Assembly: GCA_900642245.1 (NCBI GenBank)
Contig: CAAAJI010000162.1
Coordinates: 40,231-63,940, forward strand
DNA from: Fragilaria radians
Lineage: Eukaryota; Bacillariophyta; Fragilariophyceae; Fragilariales; Fragilariaceae
Direction of reading: 5' to 3'
DNA: 23,710 nt
Below, one piece after another: positions 8,472 through 17,839 of the stretch; within the stretch, counting starts at the first letter, position 1; each line of letters starts with the position of its first letter. The position numbers and the translations under genes are program-made. The notes beneath the pieces are model-generated. The model was given only the letters and a program-made list of their open reading frames with translations. It had not been told where the DNA came from and made no database searches.

Positions 8472-10404
8472 ACAAAATAAAATAAAGAACGATTAAACTT
8501 CATATTGTCTTTACTTGAAACATGCAACCAGTGATGGGGGTGCATGTATTGCAGAGCAAAAAAATTGATTATTGAATGCAAGCTAACAATAAATAATTAA
8601 GACTAGGGTAACTTTCAATTTCCATGTATTCATGTGCAACACAAATCATGAATTGGAATCCTTTGTGATATAATGAATACTGTTATAGTTAATGGGGAGT
8701 CAATATTATAGATTGTTTTATTTAATTCTACTTTTCTCACTATGCTATGAAAGTTCAAAAAATTGAAACAAATGAAGTATCAATATGATGACATTCACCA
8801 TGGAGGAATATTTGTGATCTATATAACAAATACTGTTCATTGTTAACTTTACTCTCGATAATGCAATGGAATCACTAGAGTCGTGAAAGATTTTTTCTCG
8901 CTTCAAAAGTATCTACATTTCTCATGATTTCCTGGAGAAAATGAACTGCCTAAAGGTTAAAACTAGTATCTGATTTGATTTATTTCTGAATTTTATCCAA
9001 ACAAACAATTTTTGTACCATTAGTCCTTCCAATAGGTTTGCTAAATCAGTATTTTTCTGTGTCGTAAGAAAAAGACGTTACTCTCTCTCTCTATATATAT
9101 TATTTTTTGTTACGTACAAAATAAAATAAACAACGATTAAACTTAATATACTTTTACTTGAAACATACAACCAGTAGTTGGTGTTTGTATTGCAAAGCAA
9201 ATTCATTATTTAATGCAAGCTAACAATAAATAATTAAGAATAGTGTAACCTTCAATTTCCATATATTCACTTGCAACAAAAAACCATGAATTGGAATCCT
9301 TTGTGATAAAATGAATACTGTTATAGTTAGTGGGGAGTCAATATTATTGATTGCTTTATTTAATTCTGCTTCTTTTGCAATTTTATGAAACTTCAAAAAA
9401 TTGAGACAAATGAAGTATCAATATGATGACAGTCACCCAAAAAATGGAGCAATATTTGTGATCTATATAACAAATACTGTTCATTGTTAACTTTACTTTC
9501 GATACTGCAATGGAATCACTAGAGTCGGGAAAGATTTTTTCTCGCTTCAAATGTATCTACATTTCTCATGATTTCCTGGAGAAAATGAACTGCCTATAGG
9601 CTAAAAGTAATATCTTATTTGATTTATTTCTGAATTATACGCAAACAAATTACTTTTGTACCATTATTCTTCCCAATAGGTTTGCTGAATCAGTATTTTC
9701 TGTGTCGTAAGGAAAAGACAATGCTCTCTCTCTATATATATATTATTTTTTTGTTACGTACAAAGTAAAATAACAACGATTAAACTTAATATACTTTTAC
9801 TTGAAACATGCAACCAGTAGTTGGTGTTTGTATTGCAAAGCAAATTGATTATTTCTTGCAAGCGAACAATAGATAATTAAGAATAGTGTAACTTTCAAAT
9901 TCCATATATTCATGTGCAACACAAATCATGAATTGGAATCCTTTGTGATAAAATGAATACTGTTATAGTTAATGGGGAGTCAATATTATTGATTGCTTTA
10001 ATTAATTTTGTGTATTTCGCAATTCTATGAAAGTTCAAAAAATTGAGACAAATGAAGTATCAATATGATGACAGTCACCCAAAAAATGGAGCAATATTTG
10101 TGATCTATATAACAAATACTGTTCATTGTTAACTTTACTCTCGATAATGCAATGGAATCACTACTAGAGTCGTGAAAGATTTTTTCTCGCTTCAAAAGTA
10201 TCTACATTTCCTATGATTTGCTGGAGAAAATGAACTGCCTTAAGGCTAAAACTAAAATCTGATTTGATTTATTTCTGAATTATATCCAAACACACAATTT
10301 TTGTACCATTATTCCATCCAATAGGTTTTACTAAAAATCAGTATTCTGTGTGTGGTAAGAAAATGACGTTGCTCTCTCTATATATATATAATATATTTTG
10401 TTAT
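8472..10404. repeat. Three tandem ~644-bp units (A 8472, B 9116, C 9760)
   Basis: Each unit begins with an acaaaataaaata-like motif, then acttgaaacat, the block aatcctttgtgataaaatga, aatggggagtcaatattat, the block gattttttctcgcttcaaa, gagaaaatgaactgcct, and a CT/TA-rich tail ending in ttgttacgta or ttgttatgat. Starts at 8472, 9116 and 9760 give a period of 644 for both steps. Units differ by point changes and short indels. No conserved open frame runs through them, and no terminal inverted repeats are evident. They look like a minisatellite-scale tandem expansion, not CRISPR or a transposon. Confidence 0.9.
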
Positions 10405-10445
10405 GATATTTCCTTGACGAAATACTAAATGTTATTTTGCTATAT

Positions 10446-12240
10446 TTATATTTGCGTCTCATTCTCCGTCTCTCGTCGATATTGTTGTAAATCAACGATA
10501 GATGTCAGGACAAGAGAGTGTTGTTGACAAAATCGTATCAATTCTGGTAGACGTGCCATTTCGGTAGGATTTTCTTCGGATACAATTTCACATAGGATTC
10601 CACAGGGCTGTCGACCTGCCAACCTTGTCAAGTCTATCGTTGCCTCGGTATGACCATCCCGTTCCAAGACTCCACCAGACTTAGCACGTAATGGAAAGAT
10701 ATGTCCTGGACGATGAAAGTCGATTGCTNNNNNNNNNNNNNNNNNNNNGTATAGAATCCACAACAATAACAACAATTAACACACACACACACACATACAC
10801 ACATACACATATATACATACCATGCTCTTTGGTAGCATCGACAGATATCGAAAATGCAGTCCCCTTGGGATCTTCATTATTGATTACCATGGGAGGTAAT
10901 CCTAATTCATCCATACGTTTTCCCTCCATGGCAATACAAATAACACCACTACTATAACGAATAATGGTTGCCATTGCCTTTGGAGTACATAGGTCTGCTG
11001 CCATGATGAAATCACCTTCATTTTCACGATCCATATCATCTACGACACATACCATATCACCACGAGCAATTGCTGCAATAGCATCTAGGACAGATTGTTT
11101 TCCAAAGCAATATCCATCATCTTGTGCAGATACTCCCTCTAGAGAAGATGTAGTAGTCGTAGTAGCTGTGGTTGTTGCAATTGTTTCTGTAATTGTATTG
11201 GAAATATCATCCTTGTCAACTTGTTTGTCTCCCATGTTGGTAGTTACAAGTAAATCTTGACGTAGAATATCACCAAAGTTTTGATGATTCATCCGTCGTT
11301 TCTTCGTTTCCATATATCGACGATTGTATTCATTGATAACATTGGGTACTACCATGGGTATTGTATCATATACTTGAACACCTAACGAGGATAGTCGATC
11401 TGTCTTTCTTGGATTATTCGTCATGAGTCGTATCGATTGTATTTTTAAATCTTGTAAGATGGATGGTATGACACCATATTGTCGTGCATCTGGTGGGAAA
11501 CCTAAATGTACATTGGCATCCACAGTATCCATACCCTGATCTTGTAATGCATAGGCTGCAACCTTATTAGCCAGACCAATACCTCGTCCCTCTTGTTGTA
11601 AGTAAATGACAGCACCACCATTCTTGGATACATATTGGAGTGCATATACCAATTGTTCTCGACAATCACATCGACGTGATCCAAAGACTTCACTAGTTAG
11701 ACATTGATCATGGACACGTATGGGTACATGTTCTCTCCAATGATTATCATCAATACCAAAGGGAGGTTTATCTGCAGAATAAATCACACAGGGTTCATTA
11801 CCAATGTATCCATTTTCGGATGGTACATTGGCACGGTATGCTCGGAGACGTAAATTTACTCCCAAATCAGATGGTAATGCCGTATCCGCAATGAATGTTG
11901 CACCAGAGGATGATGCTGCTGCTGATGATGATGATGTAGGTTGTTGTACTCCATTGGATTTAAATTCTTCGAATGCAGTCGCCTTGGCTGTCATGATTAA
12001 GTTCTTCATCAACAAATCCTTATTAATATTATTATTCTTGTCATCATCATCATCATCATTATTATTGGAATCTAAATACATGCCATTACGTTCTAAGGTT
12101 GCAATAACATTATGTCGTGTGGCTCCTCCTCGTACTGGCAATCGAAACGAGGATGTAGCGAATGCTTCACTGATATGCCACGTCACGACTATTAACACAA
12201 CACAAAAAATACTATGACATTTCGTCAATACAATCATCAT
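10446..12240 (-). CDS. ribBA: Plastid-targeted bifunctional GTP cyclohydrolase II / 3,4-DHBP synthase (two exons, gap inside)
   Basis: The enzyme catalyses both entry reactions of riboflavin synthesis: GTP to the diaminopyrimidine intermediate, and ribulose 5-phosphate to dihydroxybutanone phosphate. Exon 1 is 12240-10821 (473 codons plus one base) and exon 2 ends at TAA 10446. By comparison with the 3111-3722 copy the whole protein should be about 590 residues. Residues 1-26 form a hydrophobic signal peptide, with cleavage before FATSS as in diatom plastid presequences. The GTP cyclohydrolase II domain (about 120-315) shows the zinc Cys180, Cys191 and Cys193, EGRGIGL (217-223), DANVHLGF (241-248) and TNNPRK (274-279). 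A Thr/Ser-rich linker (about 345-368) follows, then DHBP synthase with DDMDRENEGD (401-410), TAFSISVDA (461-469), RPGHIFPLRA and DGHTEA. The domain order is A then B, opposite to plant and most bacterial RibBA. The gap hides about 24 residues and the splice acceptor. Confidence 0.96.
10729..10748. other. Assembly gap (20 N) inside the riboflavin gene
   Basis: The run of 20 N lies where copy 1 has 3393-3546. The base before the gap (10728) aligns with 3392 and the base after (10749) with 3547, so about 154 bases are likely absent, not 20. The missing part would hold the first 71 or so bases of exon 2, the acceptor and the 3' half of the intron. Any translation across the gap is artefactual. 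Confidence 0.9.
10749..10820 (-). other. 5' part of the riboflavin gene intron, with CA/TA microsatellite
   Basis: Reading the minus strand, the donor is catG|gtatgt at 10820, after codon KEH. The intron then contains a TG/TA-rich microsatellite (10779-10819) and runs into the gap. The homologous donor in copy 1 is gtaagg, so the two copies differ at donor positions +4 and +6. The microsatellite is about 24 nt longer here. The acceptor is not in the assembled sequence. Confidence 0.85.
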
Positions 12241-13220
12241 TCTTCTTCTTCTTTACTCAAGTGTAACAATGAAGGAAAAATGTAGTTTTTCAATTTTCGA
12301 TTGGGTGGCGTTTGTTTGTTGGAGTGGAGTGGAATATTTATTATGAAACTGTACGCACCTACATTATAGTGTCCATCCGATACAACGAGAAGAAAAACAT
12401 TCAACGTTCCATACGTTTCCATAATCTACTCGCAGTATAGCAGTATACTTGTCCTTGTCTTGTGACGATAGGCCTTTTTCTTTTTCTCTTGGGTCAATAC
12501 CAAAAAAGAACCACCACGAACAATACAAGGGGGGACACACGTTCATTGTGTACCCCTCCATACGACCTACTATAATTGTAGTAGGATTTTAGTACGTACT
12601 ATCCGTCCAACCAAGGAGGAATGTCTAAATCCGCGTCCAGTCGAACACGTGGAATATTTTTGTTTGTGCACCCGCCCCCGTGCACCCCCTCCCAGTGCTT
12701 CATCGATGGTAAAAGAAAAGGTACAATCATTCGTAGCTATCCTCAAGAGTCTGATGAGTTCTTGTTTTACTTCATGATTTGCCCCTATGAAAGACTGTAC
12801 ACTCTTAAGGAGGTGAAATAAAATAAAATTGAAATTACAGGAATACATTTTACAAAAATTCAAACCTAATGGACATTCGTTCCCTAACAATCAAGGAAAT
12901 TGTTTTTCTTTGCCAAAGAACATTGTCATTTTTGTAAAATTATATATTTGTATGAATACACAAGCAAGGACCCAGAATGTATTACAAATCATGGTAACAG
13001 CCAGTGACAGCATAATTGCTTGCAAATGAAAAAGGGCATTGGACCACAACTGTGGAGAAATATCCAATGTTGGAAGCCATCCAACGGCAAAATCCAATGT
13101 TTTATTTGAATAAGGCTGTACGGATTTGTAATAATCCGTATATAATTTCCTATTGCTACAAACCTTACCTTTTTGTTGCTACTATGGAATACAAGATTAT
13201 TCGTCAATTTTAGGACCTAA
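12241..13220. other. Upstream region of the riboflavin gene; no other gene recognised
   Basis: This should contain the riboflavin gene promoter and 5' UTR. A CT-rich tract follows the start codon side at 12241-12255. Several 61-106-codon open frames lie here on both strands, but they overlap each other and none shows a recognisable domain. A cluster of short palindromes is at 12566-12600. Confidence 0.5.
12566..12600. promoter_or_regulatory. Two adjacent short palindromes upstream of the riboflavin gene
   Basis: An imperfect 20-bp inverted repeat (12566-12585, arms CCTACTA/TAGTAGG) is followed five bases later by a perfect 10-bp palindrome AGTACGTACT (12591-12600). They lie about 330 bp upstream of the riboflavin start codon. 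Protein binding or hairpin function is only a guess. Such palindromes also occur by chance in AT-rich DNA. Confidence 0.25.
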
Positions 13221-15252
13221 TTCTGCTACTTTCTACTTACTCTATACATCCGACAATCCCACGGTGACGGTCTATATGGAAGCGGGCGGCTAAAATTGCG
13301 AAAGAAAAACTTGCAAACAAATGAAATGAATTGCCTTATAAAAGATAAATGTACGGCAGTGCTGCTGTATTGAGATGGGACTTTAGGTTAAGGAAAACAT
13401 TTTAATATTCCGGACACAATCGTAACAAACAGAAATTGCTACCTACAATCTAAGTCAATTGTGGGAGTTGAATATCCAAACGCTATAAGACATCATATTT
13501 GGGCCATGTTGATGATGCCGTTGTCTTGGACAAGAAACATTTTGCATGTTTAATACTGATCCGTACACCATCAACGGGAATATTCCAAGGATCCAATTAT
13601 TGACACCGGAGTTATGTTTACGACGCTTCTGTCAGAATCAAGCATCGAATGACAGGACCCATATTCCAAAGTGAACTATAGAAGTCTCAAGTCAAGAGGC
13701 AAACAGGCACGATAATCATTAAGATGCGTCCGGCAATAAATTCTGCATTTAGATTGACAACCAAGATGTAATGATTGTTGCTGCCCTCAACATATGAAAG
13801 ACTGAGACGGATGAAAGGGATTAGTCTACCACTTTCCTAGAAGGATTAGGTGAAAGTTATATCAAATGGCAGATTGTTGATGATGACAATAGGATCCATT
13901 TCCTTAAAATCATATGCATTTTCTGTAATTTATATACTAGTTTTCCTGAAGTTAGCAGAGGATACCTACCCAAATCATGATTGTCTTACAACCCACGATT
14001 AAGCGGAAAAAGACAGCGAAGATAGACAGGTATACCAAAACTGACTAAGTCAAATTCGCATCAGTCATCTGTTTGACGAAAGCATGGAGCACAATCTTTG
14101 AGCCTTTTTTTACTGATCATATATCATTCATCATCACAAATACTTATCTGATAATGAAGGTAAACGCGGGTGAGCAAGATCAATGAAAAACAATTCTGAC
14201 AAGAATTACTCTCACTCCAAAGAGCCTAAGCACGAGTCTACGGATAATCTCTATCGTTATATGATGGAGCTGTAATCCAACCTGATCAATGTGATGAAAA
14301 AGAAAGAAGTTTACGAAGATATGGATCCATTGAAAATCTGGGGACATACATTTCAAAGGCTACAAGGAGTTTTGGTTACTTCAAGCAATAATGAAGAAGT
14401 GAATGATTATGATTACCAGCTTAGAGAAAAGATGTCTGATCCTATTATACTTAACGCTGATGAAGACTGATGTATCAAGACTAAGAACATTTTGTCCAAG
14501 CAATAATTGATGGCATCCATGCGCACCTGCTGACAAGTATCCCCGCTGCCTGTTTCAGACGGAAATGTGATAGAAGGACCGTACATATGTAAAGGTAAGG
14601 ATCACTTCAGAGGGAACAAATGCTAAAATGTCTTTGATTGGATCATCAGTATTCTTAGTATTAGGGTTAGTTAACTCTCAGTGTTGGGAATGCTTTAGCA
14701 TGTTAAAATGCGATTTATGAAAAATGTTAAGAGAATGCAATTAAGCTTAGCAATAAGAATAATAAGTTATTTTAGCAATTACAAGCTTTAGTGTGAAGAC
14801 ACTCTCTAACAGTTTTAATGTCAGGCACACACAAGAAGTTCTTGTACGTTATGTCAATTGTTGTTTGTGCGCTGATATTCAAGTTTATGCTAACTTATTT
14901 GAATATGACAGACTTTAGCCCCATTTGACATACCTTGACGTATACATCAATAGGAAAACACCAAACTGTAAACGTTATGAGCAATGTTCAGGCTATAAAT
15001 GAAATAATAGGCCATGAGATGTAATTTGTTTACTGGTACTGAAGATGTCCCTTTTAGTTATTACAAGTAAATGTAGAGAGTAAGGATTTTCTACGTGTTT
15101 ACACATCTATTCCCGGACAGTGACAATTTAACTGTGCCTTTCATTCCTACTATACATGTGGATTGATGATCTGAGGAAGTAAGGAAGAAGGGCAAACCTT
15201 GAACAAGAATTCCTAACCAAGGCCAAGCAAGATAACATCATGCAACCGGTCA
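13221..15252. other. Gene-poor stretch, likely old repeat debris
   Basis: No intact gene is seen. A weak coding-like stretch lies at about 14180-14640 (+), open in pieces with several stops, but I could not assign it to a family. A TGTTGGGAATG at 14683 resembles a copia LTR start (TGTTGG), but no matching LTR end or second LTR was found nearby. The 3' edge adjoins a decayed copia Gag on the minus strand. Confidence 0.4.
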
Positions 15253-15531
15253 CTAAATTGAACGTGACTTTTCCGCTACTAGTCTTGTATCAATAGATAA
15301 ACTTAGCTCTGTATAAGCAAATTCATTCATGCCAGAAACATTAAGCAACTTCTTTCTTTCATCCGAATCCATATCATAAGCATTGTCAGTCTTGGGAATC
15401 CTCATTTTTCCCAATAAAGCATCCTTGAAGCCATTGCGCTTTGCCTTGGCGAGAAACTCATCACTCCAGGTTGCCCATTCCTCATTCCTTCCAATAAATG
15501 GGATCACACGAATAATGCTAAGATCTGTCAT
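15238..15531 (-). pseudogene. Copia-type Gag N-terminus relic
   Basis: On the minus strand, from the ATG at 15531, the peptide begins MTDLSIIRVIPFIGRNEEW and continues with WATWSDEFLAKAKRNGFKD, LLGKMRIPK and FAYTELSLSID. This is the Gag N-terminal pattern of diatom-type Ty1/copia elements (x-F-x-G-x-x-x-x-W-x-x-W-x-x-x-F). A frameshift near 15277 moves the expected SSGKVTFNLVTGC continuation into another frame, after which similarity fades. The longer open frame back to 15597 adds residues from the leader and is not needed. The rest of Gag and Pol is absent to the left, so it is a truncated relic. Confidence 0.8.
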
Positions 15532-15537
15532 GTTGGT

Positions 15538-15868
15538 TGTAGAGTGAGCTAGTACCACTTGAGTAATTATGTGACATAGAAACTGAGGAAGTAACAACTA
15601 CTTGAACAACTAAATTGATCTTATTAACTGTACTAATAAAGAGAACAAGCAGGTATCCATGACTAGGCGTGTTAGAAAGTCATCAAGAAAGATGAAAGGA
15701 GAAGACAGAAAAGAAAGCAAAGAGACAGAATTCTTATACAAGTTGTAGTTTCTACAATTAGATTAACTTAATTAATGACTCACACATTTATCAAAATCGT
15801 AATATCCCGAATGGATAACCTAAAGAAATATCAAGTAAATGGGTTGATTGATAGGGATATCTCCAACA
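15538..15868 (-). mobile_element. Candidate copia LTR preceding the Gag relic
   Basis: On the minus strand the sequence starts TGTTGGAGATATCC at 15868, a typical copia LTR start, and ends ...CTCTACA at 15538, just before the Gag ATG at 15531. Its length would be about 331 bp. There is no partner LTR to confirm the borders, and no primer binding site was identified with certainty. It is supported by position and termini only. Confidence 0.4.
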
Positions 15869-16606
15869 TGTTTATTGCCCGATACATCTAAGGCAAAAAA
15901 AGAAGGTACAAGATTTGGCATGTAATAAGTTACAGAACGAAAGGAAAAATTTCAAAATAATTGTTGCTCCACGCACTTGTAAGCATATTTTGTGAAGTAT
16001 ATAATGCAATATTTATGGGCACTCAAAATAAATAATGTTTGATGCATTATTTGGTCGCAATTTTTATAATTGCTTCTTTCACATCAACGAATCAAGGTCT
16101 CCAATGCAGATTGGAACAACGATCGCAACAAAATTCTTTCCCTCTACGATGATACGTAAACGTAAATATATTACAAATTTTGTCTTAATGCGTTGAAATT
16201 TTCAAATGCATAATATTGTTCACGGATGAGCTTTAGGGATGTTTTTTAATGACTTTCTTGAGAGATACGACACCAAGATTCCATACGAAATAATTTCTGT
16301 CCAGTGATTTCATTGATGACGACATAACGTCAACAGTACAGAGATGACCTTAGGACGAAAACAATTACTATTACATTCAATACGACACACCATTTATTTT
16401 TCAAAAGATAAAACTACGATTAGAATGGCTTTGAGACTTCCTTATTAGTTCGAGAGAAAGCGCTTTTAGCTCTTATGAAATAGCATAAAACCATAAATTA
16501 ATTTGTTGAAAACATAACTTCGAAAAGTAAAAAAAATCCCTAACCAACTGTCGTGTCATTGTTCTTGCATTACTGTAGGATCCTCCCCCAACAGGACCAC
16601 TTTAGA
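15869..16606. other. Upstream region of the first HSF gene
   Basis: No gene is seen. The stretch is AT-rich and should carry the promoter and 5' UTR of the HSF gene at 16607. The reading frame of that gene is open back to a GTG at 16553, and an acceptor-like tactgtag occurs at 16572-16579. An upstream non-coding or short coding exon is therefore possible but not shown. Confidence 0.4.
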
Positions 16607-17647
16607 ATGAACCAGGAAATGATTCATTATTCATGGAAAGCAAGCAATGATAATGACATGATATTTCGGAATGCAATCATGCAAAGTTTGTTACTCAATT
16701 CAACCGGTCCACAGCATACATTACCACTGAGTTGGTTGATCAAGCAACAGCTATTACAAAAACGGCAGTACTTTCAACGAACTAACATTTTCTTGAAGAA
16801 CCTTACCAATCAGGCTTTAACTGAAACAGCAGAAAGACTGGATCCTAATTACAGTCTATTGGATGAAAGAGGAGTTTTGATTAGAACACAGACCATCACA
16901 TCATTGGCATATCGTGAGGCTCTCCAAAGGATTCAAGATGAAGATTCATTAGCTCCTACACAATTAAGAAGAAATGTTGATCATACTAATGGAACACCCT
17001 TGGAAATTTATGTGGAGCAGGATGATACACCGGACAAAGGGAGATCGGTGAACGCATGCAAGGATGAAAAAAAGAATGATCGTAGTCAACGAGATCCGAC
17101 TCACACATTTCCATGTATACTTCATGAAATATTATCCAATCCAGATTACAGTGAATGCATTACATGGCTACCACATGGTCGAGCGTGGAGAATTATTCGT
17201 CGAAAGCAATTTGAACGGGTCGTTATTCCTCGTCACTTTCGACATGGACGGTACTCCAGTTTTATGCGACAGGTATGAAATAGTGAATACTGAACTTTGT
17301 CTGTCTGAGATCAAAACTTGTTTGTTTTCGAGTTTTAGAAAGACCAATCTCTAACTAGTTGTATCGTATCAGGTCAATGGATGGGGATTTCAACGAATAA
17401 CAGAAGGACCTGATCGCAATGCCTATCATCACGAGGTACGTTTAGGTTTGTGGTATATTCCTCCACATTACTTGAATGAAAACATTGAAAATCTTGTACA
17501 TTTATTCACATCCTGTTTGTAAAGCTGTTCAGAAAAGATTCGCCCCATTTGTGTTGGAAAATGCGTAGACCTGTACCATCGGAAACTCCCAGGTCACAAG
17601 TTACAATACATCGCTTTTCTGAGATGATGAGACACAGAGATTGCTAG
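16607..17647 (+). CDS. HSF-type DNA-binding transcription factor (first of two), three exons
   Basis: Exons are 16607-17272, 17373-17435 and 17525-17647, giving 283 residues. Both introns are GT-AG and phase 0 (100 and 89 nt). The start is the first in-frame ATG (MNQEMIHYSW). Residues about 166-268 form an HSF DNA-binding domain: FPCILHEILSN, ITWLPHGRAWRII, FERVVIPRHFRHGRYSSFMRQ, VNGWGFQRITEGPDRNAYHHE and LFRKDSPHLCWKMRRP. Recognition helix and wing order fit the family, including the diatom-type SSFMRQVNGWGF. The N-terminal 160 residues are polar and helical in look, without a recognised domain. I see no heptad oligomerisation region after the DNA-binding domain, since only about 15 residues follow it, unlike classical HSF1. 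It is probably nuclear. Targets are unknown. A similar gene lies 5 kb downstream. Confidence 0.93.
17273..17372 (+). other. HSF gene 1, intron 1
   Basis: Donor cag|gtatga and acceptor atcag|GTCAATGG. It splits the DNA-binding domain between FMRQ and VNGWGF, at the same point as in the second HSF gene. Length is 100 nt, phase 0. Confidence 0.92.
17436..17524 (+). other. HSF gene 1, intron 2
   Basis: Donor gag|gtacgt and acceptor gtaaag|CTGTTCAG. Splicing joins AYHHE to LFRKDSPHLC, matching the family pattern. Length is 89 nt, phase 0, equal in length to intron 2 of the second HSF gene. Confidence 0.88.
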
Positions 17648-17839
17648 AAAGTGCTCCCTTGGCATAAAGAGCAGAGTATGCATGTCCTCTACGTTGAAGT
17701 AGGATCAAAATATGCATTGTGTGAGTGGGGGGTGGGGACACTATACCTGTATTTTTTCGGAGTGATTCAAGTTTCTGCGCGATGTGTAGTTTGACTAAAC
17801 TAGAAAGCATGATCATGAATAGATTTTTCTCACATTAAT

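Larger units (their letters stand above)
6093..10935. repeat. Segmental duplication, copy 2
   Basis: This direct repeat of 1-3722 starts inside the CRN-like coding region as far as the window shows and ends inside exon 1 of the riboflavin gene at GCAAT (10931-10935). It is longer than copy 1 mainly because of two extra 644-bp units. Both flanking genes are whole in this copy, so copy 2 joins the ancestral right flank and copy 1 carries the truncated end. Confidence 0.93.

Noticed and set aside
8472..10404. Possible CRISPR or transposon array
   Set aside because: The repeats are contiguous 644-bp units without short repeat-spacer structure, terminal inverted repeats or a transposase.
10691..11260. 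Plus-strand open frames opposite the riboflavin gene
   Set aside because: They are antisense to a well-supported coding exon, and one crosses the N gap.
12621..12821. 66-codon frame beginning MSKSASSRTRG with a Pro-rich patch
   Set aside because: No recognised domain, an overlapping frame on the other strand, and no conserved context. Left as unassigned.
14180..14640. Coding-like stretch with several stops
   Set aside because: I could not match any family motif. It may be retroelement debris but the evidence is too thin to call.
17064..17354. 96-codon frame overlapping HSF gene 1, and the similar 85-codon frame at 22402-22659
   Set aside because: Both are alternate-frame shadows of the conserved HSF coding sequence, which is why they resemble each other.
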